Below are positions 27,210 to 37,186 of a stretch of DNA of 64,000 nucleotides, one piece after another. A model generated the notes under the pieces. The model was not told the origin of the DNA, ran no database searches, and was given only the letters and a program-made list of their open reading frames with translations. The position numbers and the translations under genes are program-made. Position 1 is the stretch's first letter, and the number at the start of each line of letters is the position of its first letter. The DNA is from Neptuniibacter caesariensis (lineage in GTDB: Bacteria > Pseudomonadota > Gammaproteobacteria > Pseudomonadales > Balneatricaceae), in the NCBI RefSeq assembly GCF_000153345.1, contig NZ_CH724126.1, forward strand, positions 402,774 through 466,773. Direction: 5' to 3'.

Positions 27210-30200
27210 ATGATGATGCGACTGTTTAAAAACCATGTGCTGGCTAACCTGACCTTTGTACTGGTTCTGGTCATCGGTTTTCTTTCTTACAACCTGCTGC
27301 CCAGGCAACAGGATCCGACCATCAACTTTAACTGGGTTGTGGTGACTACTGTACTGCCCGGAGCTAGTGCTGACGACATTGAAAAACGTATCACTGACCC
27401 ACTGGAAGACGCGATTCGCAATGTATCTGATATTAAATTTGCCTCGTCGAATAGTCGCGAAGCTGTTTCTAGCCTGCTGATCCGTTTTGAAGATATTAAT
27501 GAGCGTACCTTCGATAAGCGTATTAATGATCTGCGTCGGGAAATTCAGAATGTAGAAGATGAGCTGCCAGCTAATGCCATTGACCCGGTTATTCTGGAGA
27601 TCACCAGTGCCAATGCTTTCCCTAGTGTCACGGTTGCCGTCACTGCTCAGGATGACGATGAAAATCTTCGCATCCAGTCGCGAAACATTGAGGAGGACCT
27701 GGAACGGCTATTAGGGGTGGATCGGGTAGATCCAGTCGGCCTTGACGACCCTGAATTGCAGATCAACTTTGACCCTGCCGCGTTACAGGCACTGGCGTTA
27801 TCACCTACTGATCTGTCAGACACCGTTTCTGTTTGGTTCAGAGATATCTCGGCTGGCAGTGTCGATGTCGGTGGGCAGGCCTGGTTGGTCAGGATGGTTG
27901 GGCGAAGCGCTAATCCTGATCAGGTTAAGCAAATTCCATTGATCGGTCAGCAGGGTGAAGAGATTACCCTGGGGCGGGTTGCTGATGTTCTTCAAACTCG
28001 GGAGAAGGCGACTCAGGATGCCATTATCGATGGCAAGCCTGCGGTGGTGTTGGCGGTGATGAAAAAAGCCAATGCCAACACGATTGACCTGGTTGAGCGG
28101 GTCAAAGTGTACATGGATCAGCGTAATGAACTGGCTGAAGCCACGGGGGTAAAGCTGGTCTTGGTGGATGATCAGACCATCCCAACCCGGGAGGCGATCA
28201 CCTTGATGCAGAACAACGCCTTGATTGGTCTGTTACTGGTGTTGTTAGTCGCCTGGTTATTCCTGGGCGCACATATCGCTTTTCTGACTGCCATCGGTAT
28301 CCCATTTATCTTAGCGGGCACCTTCTGGGTGCTGTGGGGAATGGGCGAAACGCTCAATGTCACTGTGCTTTTAGGTGTAGTGATTGTATTGGGTATGTTG
28401 GTGGATGATGCGGTTGTGGTGGTTGAGGCGATATATCACCGGATGCAGCAAGGGGTCCCGCCCTATGAGGCCACTATCGCCTCGTTGCGAGAGGTTGGCA
28501 GGCCGGTAACCAGTGCGGTGCTAACAACCATAGCCGCTTTTATGCCGCTGATGCTCTTACCAGGGATACTCGGTGATTTTATGCGGGTTATTCCGATGGT
28601 TGTCACCATTGCGCTGGCGATCTCTTTGGTAGAGGCATTTTGGATGTTGCCTGTACACGTGAGTGTTGCACGCATTAATTTCGAAAAGCCCGGGCGAATG
28701 CAGCGCTTTCGGGTGCGAATGACTCATAAGATTCAGATCACTTATGTGCGCGCCTTGATCAAGGCGATGCGTAAGCCCCTGCTGACATTTAGTTTGATTG
28801 GTACCTTGTTTATTGGGGCGATGGGGGCACTGGGCGCAGGTTTGATTAAGTTGGATTTCTTTGCTTCGGACCCGCTACGTCTGTTCTACGTAAATATAGA
28901 GATGGCTCCCCAAACCTCACTGCCGGCGACCCTCGAGAAAGTCAAAGAGCTGGAAACCATCGTGAGCAAGCATCTCAAGGAAGAGGATGTACGTGCTGTG
29001 GTAGGTTATGCCGGGCAGCAGTTCACTGAGACGGCCCCTATGTTTGGTGAGCATTATGGGCAAGTGCTGGTCGGCCTGCAGCCGAAGACGGAGAATAATC
29101 GTTCAGTCGATGAGCTGTTAGCGGCGGTACGAGAGGATGTATTGGCTCTGCCTGGACCCGTAAATATCACCTTCCTGCGCCTGGCTGGCGGCCCGCCAGT
29201 TTCGAAACCTATTAGTATCAAAGTACGAGGTGATGAGTATGCAGAGATTCGCTCTGCGGCGAATGCGCTGCAAACTTATATGGACAGTGTACCGGAAATA
29301 ACTGACATCACTGATGATGCCGGTGGCGGACGTATGACCTTGACCCTAAAAGCCGATTACGATGCGATCACCCAGGCGGGCTTGAACCCATTGGATGTGA
29401 TTCGCACGGCTCAGCTGTTGGTGGATGGTGAAGTGGTTGCCGATATGCAGCATGACGGTGAGAAGCTGGAAGTCCGAGTCAGGGCTAAACCGCAGGTTTA
29501 CACCGATATCGATCAACTACTGGATTTCAGCTTACCACTGCCATCGGGTGAGCTGATGCCACTATCGCGCTTGGTTAGCTTTGAGCGTGAACAGTCATTG
29601 GGCAATATTCGTCACTATAACTTCCGTCGTGCCATTACGGTAGAAGCGGATCTGGTACCCGATTCTATTGATACAGTGACGGCCAACAATATGGTCATAG
29701 AGCACTGGAATACCCAATTGCAGGTTCAGTACCCCAATCTGGATCTGGATTTCTCCGGTGAACTCGACGACATTCAGGAGAGTATGGATGCTATTGGGAT
29801 TCTGTTCCTGTTTGGTATCGGCCTGATGTATCTGATTCTGGGTACACAGTTCTCCAGTTACTGGCAACCTTTCATGATTCTGATGACAATTCCGATGGCG
29901 TTCACCGGGGTTGTGATGGGGCTTCTGATCACCCAGAATCCGTTGAGCCTGTTCACCATGTATGGTGTCGTAGCCCTTGCCGGGATCGCGGTTAACGCAG
30001 CCATTGTGCTGATTTCTGCGGGTAATCAACGTCTGGATCAAGGGATGTCGGTGAAGCACGCGACCTTGTATGCCGCGCGGCGACGCGTGATCCCTATACT
30101 GATCACCTCGCTGACGACGATTGCGGGTCTTTCCTCATTGGCTACCGGGTTAGGGGGGCATTCATTGATCTGGGGGCCGGTTGCTACAGCTATTGTTAGC

Positions 30201-30284
30201 GGTCTGGCTTTCTCTACAGTGTTAACCCTGTTCCTTATCCCGATGCTGTATCGGATCTTTATGCAGTGGTCACACCGGAGTTAA
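27210..30284 (+). CDS. RND-family efflux permease
   Basis: 1024-residue proton-driven inner-membrane pump with the duplicated 1+5 helix plan and two large periplasmic loops. The proton-relay acids in TM4 are visible in VLGMLVDDAVVVVEAI (Asp-Asp). The N-terminal PRQQDPTINFNWVVVTTVLPGA region is nearer to the HAE1/HME-like two-gene systems than to AcrB. It follows the adaptor by 6 nt. No outer-membrane channel gene is adjacent, so a shared TolC-type channel is expected. There is no local regulator gene. Substrates (drugs, dyes, solvents or lipids) cannot be told from sequence. Confidence 0.94.
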   Translation: MMMRLFKNHVLANLTFVLVLVIGFLSYNLLPRQQDPTINFNWVVVTTVLPGASADDIEKRITDPLEDAIRNVSDIKFASSNSREAVSSLLIRFEDINERTFDKRINDLRREIQNVEDELPANAIDPVILEITSANAFPSVTVAVTAQDDDENLRIQSRNIEEDLERLLGVDRVDPVGLDDPELQINFDPAALQALALSPTDLSDTVSVWFRDISAGSVDVGGQAWLVRMVGRSANPDQVKQIPLIGQQGEEITLGRVADVLQTREKATQDAIIDGKPAVVLAVMKKANANTIDLVERVKVYMDQRNELAEATGVKLVLVDDQTIPTREAITLMQNNALIGLLLVLLVAWLFLGAHIAFLTAIGIPFILAGTFWVLWGMGETLNVTVLLGVVIVLGMLVDDAVVVVEAIYHRMQQGVPPYEATIASLREVGRPVTSAVLTTIAAFMPLMLLPGILGDFMRVIPMVVTIALAISLVEAFWMLPVHVSVARINFEKPGRMQRFRVRMTHKIQITYVRALIKAMRKPLLTFSLIGTLFIGAMGALGAGLIKLDFFASDPLRLFYVNIEMAPQTSLPATLEKVKELETIVSKHLKEEDVRAVVGYAGQQFTETAPMFGEHYGQVLVGLQPKTENNRSVDELLAAVREDVLALPGPVNITFLRLAGGPPVSKPISIKVRGDEYAEIRSAANALQTYMDSVPEITDITDDAGGGRMTLTLKADYDAITQAGLNPLDVIRTAQLLVDGEVVADMQHDGEKLEVRVRAKPQVYTDIDQLLDFSLPLPSGELMPLSRLVSFEREQSLGNIRHYNFRRAITVEADLVPDSIDTVTANNMVIEHWNTQLQVQYPNLDLDFSGELDDIQESMDAIGILFLFGIGLMYLILGTQFSSYWQPFMILMTIPMAFTGVVMGLLITQNPLSLFTMYGVVALAGIAVNAAIVLISAGNQRLDQGMSVKHATLYAARRRVIPILITSLTTIAGLSSLATGLGGHSLIWGPVATAIVSGLAFSTVLTLFLIPMLYRIFMQWSHRS

Positions 30285-30293
30285 TAAAGTAAC

Positions 30294-30324
30294 GATCGCT
30301 GCGTGATGCTTGAACGCAGCGATC
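30294..30324. terminator. Hairpin between convergent RND permease and elbB
   Basis: Perfect 11-bp inverted repeat GATCGCTGCGT/ACGCAGCGATC with a 9-nt loop, 10 nt after the permease stop. It has no U-tract on either side, so it is more likely a 3'-end stabiliser or weak terminator. Confidence 0.6.
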
Positions 30325-30348
30325 AGAGGGTGACAGGGTATCGATTGG

Positions 30349-31002
30349 CTAAGCCATCTCGATAACCTGATCAACCAGTTTACGGATACCTGAAGCGGCT
30401 TCAGTAATTGAGCCCGCCAGCATATAGGCGGGTGTGGTAACCAGCTTACGTTCACTGTCGATCACGATCTCGTTAACGCCGCAATCCTGATGTTTACCGC
30501 CCATCGCTTCGATTGCCGCTGCGGTGTCTGCATCGTTGCCGATAGTGCATGTAGCACCTTCACCAAACAGAACGGGCGTCATCGCCGGAGCGATGCAGAT
30601 CAGACCAACGGGTTTACCTGCCTTATGCATCGCCTGAGTGAAGTTGATCACATCAGGGTTCACCTGGCACTCAGCGCCTTTTACCGCAAAGTCTGAAAGG
30701 TTTTTGGCGGCGCCAAACCCGCCGGGAATAATCAAAGCGTCGTAGTCTTGAGCATTAGCAGTTGCCAGGTCGATGATTTCACCGCGGGCGATTCGAGCCG
30801 CCTCAACCAAAACATTACGGCTTTCTCCCGTTGCCTCTTCTCCCGTCAGGTGATTGACCACATGCATCTGATCAATATTGGGGGCCATACATTGAGAAAC
30901 AGCCCCTCGCTCGGCGATCTGCAATAGGGTGAGGACTGATTCATAAATCTCTGCACCATCGTAAACACCACAGCCGGATAAAATTACCGCGATTTTTTTC
31001 AT
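30349..31002 (-). CDS. elbB: DJ-1/PfpI-family glyoxalase-like protein ElbB
   Basis: 217-residue cytoplasmic protein of the ElbB branch of the DJ-1/PfpI superfamily, for which weak glyoxalase activity and a link to isoprenoid biosynthesis have been reported. Landmarks are the opening AVILSGCGVYDGAEIYES, the nucleophile-elbow region PVGLICIAPAM with the reactive Cys, ALIIPGGFGAAKNLSDFA, and TPAYMLAGSITEAASGI near the end. Single gene, convergent with the RND operon and divergent from hemB. True cellular role remains uncertain for the family. Confidence 0.9.
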   Translation of the reverse strand: MKKIAVILSGCGVYDGAEIYESVLTLLQIAERGAVSQCMAPNIDQMHVVNHLTGEEATGESRNVLVEAARIARGEIIDLATANAQDYDALIIPGGFGAAKNLSDFAVKGAECQVNPDVINFTQAMHKAGKPVGLICIAPAMTPVLFGEGATCTIGNDADTAAAIEAMGGKHQDCGVNEIVIDSERKLVTTPAYMLAGSITEAASGIRKLVDQVIEMA

Positions 31003-31123
31003 CTTTCCTGACTCCTTTCTCTAACCTTATGCGTTCGGTCATACACTTTTGTGCCCAGATTACGATAAGATTCAGTTTATTACTATGAAGATGAGCCCGT
31101 AGTATTTTCAGTCTTTCAGCTAG

Positions 31124-32197
<1,074 letters not shown>

Positions 32198-32254
32198 TTA
32201 TCCCTCTAATTAGCAGGGATCGATTGGATTTTATAAGGATAGAGGCTATCTGGA

Positions 32255-34405
32255 ATGGTTGAGATGGTAGAGCAGAGCGAAGCTGCGGCGGCGTTGTTGG
32301 AAAGTCGTGAAAGTGTAGCAATCACTGAGCAGGAAGTTGAAGAAACGCCGGTTGATCTTAAAGTGCCCGAGCTCTATATCAACCGAGAGTTGAGCCATCT
32401 ACAGTTCAACATCCGTGTTCTGGAGCAGGCGCTGGAAGAGAACCATCCGCTATTGGAAAGATTGATGTTCCTGTTGATCTTCTCCAGTAACCTGGATGAG
32501 TTTTTCGAGATCCGTGTTGCTGAGCAGATGACCCAGCTGAAATATGGCCGTGAGGCTGTAGGACCGGATGCGATGCATCCTCGTACCGTGTTGGAGCGTA
32601 TTAGTGAGATCTGCCATCTGACCGTTGATCGTCAGTACAAAATCCTTAACGAAACGATCTTCCCTGAACTGCAAAAAGAGAATATTCATTTCATCCGCCG
32701 CCGCCTTTGGACTCCGGAGCAGCGTGAGTGGGTACAGACCTATTTCCATGAAAAAGTAGTGCCGGTGATCAGCCCGGTAGGGCTGGATCCTTCACACCCC
32801 TTCCCGCGTCTGGTTAACAAGAGTCTTAACTTCATTGTTGAGTTAGATGGTAAGGATGCGTTTGGCCGTGAAACAGGCATGGCGATTATCCCGGCACCTC
32901 GCTCATTGCCTCGCCTGATCCGTCTGCCGGATGAGCTGTGTGATGGTGGAGATAACCTGATCTTCCTGTCGTCGATCATCCATGAGTTTGCTGATGAGCT
33001 TTTCCCAGGGATGACGGTGGAAGGTTGTTATCAGTTCCGTATCACCCGTAATGCCGATATGACCTTTGATATGGAAGAGGTTGAGGATTTGGCAAATACC
33101 TTACGTGGTGAGCTGCATTCCCGTAAGTACGGTGATGCTGTTCGTCTGGAGGTTGATCAGCGTACCCCTGAAGAGCTAATCGAGTTCTTGCAGAAAGAGT
33201 ATAAGCTGGATGAATCACAGACTTATCGCGTTGATGGTCCGGTCAACCTGACCCGTCTGATGGCGGTACGTGACCTGGTTGAGCGCAATGAATTACGTTG
33301 GAAGCCTTTCTCTCCTGGTGTTCCGGGTAAACTGAAAGGCGACAATATCTTTGAGGCGCTTAAACAAGCTGACCAATTGCTGTTGCATCCGTTCCAGTCG
33401 TTTACCCCCGTTGTGGATCTGCTGCGTCAGGCGGCTAAAGACCCTGATGTGGTAGCGATCAAGCAGACGCTTTATCGTACCGGGGTTAAGTCAGATATCG
33501 TTAATGCCTTAGTTGAGGCTGCGCGAAGTGGTAAAGAGGTGACGGTCGTCATCGAGCTGCGAGCGCGTTTTGATGAAGAGAGTAACCTCCATCTTGCTGC
33601 CCGTTTGCAGGAAGCAGGCTGTCTGGTGGTGTATGGGGTAGTGGGCTACAAATGTCACGCCAAGGCGATGCTCATTGTCCGTGAAGAGGGTAACCGATTG
33701 GTGCGTTATTCCCACTTGGGTACCGGTAACTACCACTCCGGCACCGCGCGTTTGTACTCTGATTACAGTTTCCTAACGGCCGATCAGGATGTGGGTGAAG
33801 ATGTGCACAAGGTCTTCCAGCAGCTAACGGGTATGGGCAAGATTCAGAAACTGAAGAAGCTCTACAATGCGCCCTTTACTCTGCATGCGAAGATGATTGA
33901 ACTGATCCGTCGTGAAGCACGTTTGGCTAAATCTGGTAAACCGGGCCATATCATGGTGAAGGTCAATGGCCTGACGGAACCGAAGATGATTCGTGCTCTT
34001 TATGAAGCCTCTGCTGCAGGGGTGAAGGTCGAGTTAATTATCCGTGGTATGTGCCGTCTTCGTCCAGGGATTGAGGGTTTGTCAGATAACATACAGGTGC
34101 GCTCGATTATCGGTCGTTTCCTTGAACATACCCGTGTTTACTATTTTGGTAATAACGGTAAACCAGACGTGTTCTGTGCCAGTGCTGACTGGATGGAGCG
34201 TAATATGCTCAACCGAGTTGAAACCGGTTTTCAGGTATTTGGTAAGCATGGCGAGCGTCTCAAGCGCGAGCTGGATTACTACATGCAGGACAACTGTCAG
34301 AGCTGGGAACTACAGGCGGATGGCAGTTATATTCAGAACCATCCTGCAGAAGGTGAAGAGCTGTTCTCAGCCCAGCAAGCGTTGCTGGATGAGTTCGCTA
34401 AGTAA
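32255..34405 (+). CDS. ppk1: Polyphosphate kinase 1
   Basis: Polymerises ATP gamma-phosphate into inorganic polyphosphate. 716 residues, with the family's N domain (INRELSHLQFNIRVLEQA), head domain and two C domains. The autophosphorylated His lies in VVGYKCHAKAMLIVR, and the second HKD-like region reads YSHLGTGNYHSGTARLYSDYS. The N-terminal 35 residues (Ala/Glu-rich) precede the usual start of the fold, so a shorter start (for example Met4) is possible. It follows hemB by 57 nt in the same direction; co-transcription is possible. The exopolyphosphatase gene often near ppk is not here. Confidence 0.96.
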   Translation: MVEMVEQSEAAAALLESRESVAITEQEVEETPVDLKVPELYINRELSHLQFNIRVLEQALEENHPLLERLMFLLIFSSNLDEFFEIRVAEQMTQLKYGREAVGPDAMHPRTVLERISEICHLTVDRQYKILNETIFPELQKENIHFIRRRLWTPEQREWVQTYFHEKVVPVISPVGLDPSHPFPRLVNKSLNFIVELDGKDAFGRETGMAIIPAPRSLPRLIRLPDELCDGGDNLIFLSSIIHEFADELFPGMTVEGCYQFRITRNADMTFDMEEVEDLANTLRGELHSRKYGDAVRLEVDQRTPEELIEFLQKEYKLDESQTYRVDGPVNLTRLMAVRDLVERNELRWKPFSPGVPGKLKGDNIFEALKQADQLLLHPFQSFTPVVDLLRQAAKDPDVVAIKQTLYRTGVKSDIVNALVEAARSGKEVTVVIELRARFDEESNLHLAARLQEAGCLVVYGVVGYKCHAKAMLIVREEGNRLVRYSHLGTGNYHSGTARLYSDYSFLTADQDVGEDVHKVFQQLTGMGKIQKLKKLYNAPFTLHAKMIELIRREARLAKSGKPGHIMVKVNGLTEPKMIRALYEASAAGVKVELIIRGMCRLRPGIEGLSDNIQVRSIIGRFLEHTRVYYFGNNGKPDVFCASADWMERNMLNRVETGFQVFGKHGERLKRELDYYMQDNCQSWELQADGSYIQNHPAEGEELFSAQQALLDEFAK

Positions 34406-34459
34406 GCTGACAAATCAGGAAATAAAGCCGCGCTCCAGCATTTATCTTAAATAAACATT

Positions 34460-34520
34460 GTAGCGAGGCACGCCCCGTGCCGATAATGAGTTATTTCGGC
34501 ACGAGGTCGTGCCTCGCTAC
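34460..34520. repeat. REP-like inverted doublet (BIME-like)
   Basis: Two imperfect copies face each other: 34460-34483 and, on the minus strand, 34520-34496. Each starts with GTAGCGA and contains a hairpin GGCACG-loop-CGTGCC followed by GA. The loops differ (CCC and ACCT). Outer arms of 13 bp (GTAGCGAGGCACG/CGTGCCTCGCTAC) match perfectly, so the whole can fold as two small hairpins or one long cruciform. A GTAG foot plus GC-rich hairpin is the hallmark of bacterial REP elements mobilised by RAYT transposases. No RAYT gene is in the window. Confidence 0.75.
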
Positions 34521-34555
34521 GTAATTGTCTTTCACCATGTTGATGGTTCAGGCAT

Positions 34556-34593
34556 AAAAAAATCCGATATTGTTAACAATATCGGATTTTTTA
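34556..34593. terminator. Bidirectional terminator downstream of ppk1
   Basis: Perfect 36-nt palindrome with core ATCCGATATTGTTAACAATA, flanked by A-run and T-run. It serves ppk1 on the plus strand. In the other direction it follows the PAS-GGDEF gene and the 8-bp repeat. Confidence 0.85.
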
Positions 34594-34606
34594 TTGAGCC
34601 CATCGT

Positions 34607-34670
34607 TGGCTCAATGGCTCAATGGCTCAATGGCTCAATGGCTCAATGGCTCAATGGCTCAATGGCTCAA
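34607..34670. repeat. Eight tandem copies of an 8-bp unit (TGGCTCAA)
   Basis: Eight perfect, uninterrupted TGGCTCAA units. It lies 32 bp beyond the stop codon of the convergent PAS-GGDEF gene, between that gene and the terminator, so it is transcribed as its 3' untranslated region. Repeat tracts of this kind change length by slippage. Confidence 0.95.
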
Positions 34671-34702
34671 TGCGAATCGAAGTGTGCAACTACGAAGCTT
34701 TT

Positions 34703-36220
34703 TTATGCGGCATTGTCTTCCAGTAAAGACGCGCTTTGAACAACGCATTGATTGCGGCTGTTCTTCGCTAAATAAAGGGCTTTATCAGCCTCGGCATAGA
34801 GCAGAGCCTTATCTGGATTGTCGGATCCTCTCGTCCAGAAAGCACCAATAGAGATCGTGACAAAGCCGCTGACATCACTCTTACTGTGCGGGATCTCCAG
34901 TGCTTCGACCTTTTCCCGGATGCTATCCAGAAATACCTGACTTTGTTGCAGATCCTGATCGGCGATAACGATGGCGAACTCTTCCCCACCTATACGGAAA
35001 GCGAAGTCTGTAGGGCGTCGCAAACATTCCAGAATGCAGTCAGCCACCATCCGTAGCGCTTTATCCCCTTGCGGGTGTCCGTAGGTATCGTTATAACGTT
35101 TGAAGAAGTCTACATCCAGAATGGCCAGTGTAATCGGCCTGTTGTGTCGGTAAGCCTGCTTAATTTCACGCTGCAAAACTTCTTCGAAGCTACGGCGATT
35201 CGGTAGCGTAGTGAGCTTATCGGTGATCGACAGCTTTTTGCTGGTGGAATCCTGAAGTAGGTTAGTAAACCCAGTGACCTTGAAGTTTTCATCGAGCGTA
35301 GGCAGTACCCGAGAGCTCGCCCAGTGCAGCAATCCGTCAGGTGCAATATGGCAGATTTCGCCCTGCCATGCTTTGCCAGTTCTAATTGTGCGCCAGATCT
35401 TTTCCGAAAGATCGTTTTGATTATCGGAGTTATCAAAGAAATGGCTGGGCTTTCCTATCATCTCCTCTTTCGTTGTGCCCAGAAACCGGCAAAGTGCATT
35501 GCTGGCATCTAGCACGACGCCTTCAGTATCCATGGTTGCCATCATAATGTTCTGATCAACCAGATGCTCACGAAGCCCCAGTTCTTTCTGGGCTTTCTGT
35601 ATACGGGCGATAACTTTGAACGCGATGAGAATAGAGAAGATCAGGGTCAGAAAGCTGATGGTGGAAACCACATAGATAGAATGGTCGCGATTGCTCGCAG
35701 ACTGGGAGCGGAACTCGTCAGCTTTTTTGCGGGCAAACAGGACAAATTCGTGGACCTCACCAAGCAGTTTGTCCACATGTTGTGCGCCACGGGTTTTGGT
35801 AATAATTGCCGCAGCTTCGGTCTCTCCAGCCAGCGCCAGATTGGCAACCTCATCGCGAATGTTCTTCCACTCGATAAAGGTTTGATAGGTCTGCTTTATT
35901 TGTGATTTATTGCCAAGGAAGCGCTCAAAGATGATATCGAACTCTTTAAGCACCTTTTGTTCGTGAGTGTGGACTTGTTCAAGTGTGGCGCGAACCTGTT
36001 CCGGCGTTTTAGCCAGCACTACATCCTTCATGTCCCTGTGCATAGCAAACACCAGGGTCTGAATTGACTGCCCTGCATTGCTCACAGCAAAGGGGTGATT
36101 GTAGATGTTTTCTACATCCTTAGAGATGTTGTTCAGATGGAAAAGGCTGAAACCGCCCAACCCAATCATCAAAGAGATGATGAAAACAAAACCAAATATT
36201 AAATTGCGATACGGCTGCAT
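34703..36220 (-). CDS. Membrane-bound PAS-GGDEF diguanylate cyclase
   Basis: 505 residues. Two membrane helices (about 6-28 and 183-207) bracket a periplasmic helical domain resembling the four-helix-bundle sensor of chemoreceptors. A cytoplasmic PAS domain follows at about 222-335 (MMATMDTEGVVLDASNALCR). The GGDEF domain at about 340-500 has GGEEF at 411-415 and an RPTD inhibitory site five residues earlier, so it should be an active, feedback-inhibited cyclic-di-GMP synthase. The periplasmic part should sense a small ligand or the envelope state. It is monocistronic; its 3' untranslated region carries the 8-bp repeat tract. Confidence 0.93.
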   Translation of the reverse strand: MQPYRNLIFGFVFIISLMIGLGGFSLFHLNNISKDVENIYNHPFAVSNAGQSIQTLVFAMHRDMKDVVLAKTPEQVRATLEQVHTHEQKVLKEFDIIFERFLGNKSQIKQTYQTFIEWKNIRDEVANLALAGETEAAAIITKTRGAQHVDKLLGEVHEFVLFARKKADEFRSQSASNRDHSIYVVSTISFLTLIFSILIAFKVIARIQKAQKELGLREHLVDQNIMMATMDTEGVVLDASNALCRFLGTTKEEMIGKPSHFFDNSDNQNDLSEKIWRTIRTGKAWQGEICHIAPDGLLHWASSRVLPTLDENFKVTGFTNLLQDSTSKKLSITDKLTTLPNRRSFEEVLQREIKQAYRHNRPITLAILDVDFFKRYNDTYGHPQGDKALRMVADCILECLRRPTDFAFRIGGEEFAIVIADQDLQQSQVFLDSIREKVEALEIPHSKSDVSGFVTISIGAFWTRGSDNPDKALLYAEADKALYLAKNSRNQCVVQSASLLEDNAA

Positions 36221-36293
36221 ACTACTTAATTGGTTAATTAAAGGTCGGGCAGTTTATCAAATAGCTTTATTTTGAATGAGCGTTACAGAATTT

Positions 36294-37136
36294 TTAGTTG
36301 ATCAGGGTTTTATATCCGGTTTTAAAGTCAGGATAGATAAACTGATAGCCACTTTCTTTCAGGCGTTTATTGCTACAGCGTTTACTGCCGGAAAACCGCG
36401 TGACCGATTTAGATTGCATAGATGCGTTAAGCTCACCGGCAAGCCAGTGGGTGATTTCATGCATGCTACAAGGATGATCATCCGACGCCAGATAACATTT
36501 ATCCACAGGATGGCCTTCAAATACCCGATTGACCAGATGAGCCACCACTCCAGCGCAGTCGTCACGATGGATACGGTTACTGTATTGCAGGGGTGATTCC
36601 GGTGCCAGATTTCCTTCACGAACCTTATTAATCAGATAACCTCTGCCCGGTCCATAGATACCACTAAAGCGAACGACTGTGGCGGGGATACCCTGAGCAT
36701 GAAGGAGTTGTTCGGCCTCGAGCATAACCTGCCCGCTGAACCTTTGGGGCTCGCAAGGGCTTTCTTCATCTACCCAGCTATGGTCATTCTGATGGTAGAC
36801 ACCGGTGCTCGAAGTAAAAAACAGGTGTGATGGGGTCATTGGCAGTGCTGCGAGTGTGTTTTTTAACCCATCCACATACGCTGAGCGATATCCCTCCTCT
36901 GTAGAGGTGGAGGCAGAGGCGGCATAAACCAGTATGTCGTATTGCTCAATTTGCTTAAGAGATTGTTTTAACGCATCTAATTGCGTCAGATCAGCGCTAA
37001 TTCCTTGGATGCCCTGAGGTAGCTGGTTTATATTACGACGCAGGCCTATGACTTTATGACCCGCTTTGTTAAGTAGTTGTCCAATCGCGGAACCTACATC
37101 GCCACACCCGGCGATAACGATAGTTTTTGTCTGCAT
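36294..37136 (-). CDS. NAD(P)-dependent SDR/epimerase-like protein (YeeZ-like)
   Basis: 280 residues from the ATG at 37136, which has an excellent SD (GGAGG, 5 nt spacer); the longer start at 37187 is rejected. The Rossmann nucleotide loop GCGDVGSAIGQLL is at the N-terminus, an extended-SDR pattern follows (FSGIYGPGRGYLINKVREG, typical of YeeZ-like proteins), and HRDDCAGVVAHLV is near residue 195. The usual catalytic YxxxK is not obvious: TSSTGVYHQNDHSW has the Tyr, but Lys is absent at +4. Substrate unknown. Divergent from oxyR with a 50-bp shared gap, so the promoters overlap. Confidence 0.8.
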   Translation of the reverse strand: MQTKTIVIAGCGDVGSAIGQLLNKAGHKVIGLRRNINQLPQGIQGISADLTQLDALKQSLKQIEQYDILVYAASASTSTEEGYRSAYVDGLKNTLAALPMTPSHLFFTSSTGVYHQNDHSWVDEESPCEPQRFSGQVMLEAEQLLHAQGIPATVVRFSGIYGPGRGYLINKVREGNLAPESPLQYSNRIHRDDCAGVVAHLVNRVFEGHPVDKCYLASDDHPCSMHEITHWLAGELNASMQSKSVTRFSGSKRCSNKRLKESGYQFIYPDFKTGYKTLIN

Positions 37137-37186
37137 AAAGCCTCCGGTCAGATATAGTAGGGCATCATAACAAAGGAAAGCGTTCA

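Noticed and set aside
29595..30059. 154-codon minus-strand frame inside the RND permease
   Set aside because: Lies wholly within a strongly coding gene; His/Gln-rich composition typical of an antisense shadow.
34607..34670. Possible CRISPR array
   Set aside because: The units are 8 bp and directly adjacent with no spacers; it is a simple tandem repeat.
34509..34851. Frames through the 8-bp repeat giving a periodic peptide
   Set aside because: The periodic peptide is only the 8-bp repeat translated. It has no ribosome binding site and overlaps the C-terminus of the PAS-GGDEF gene on the other strand.
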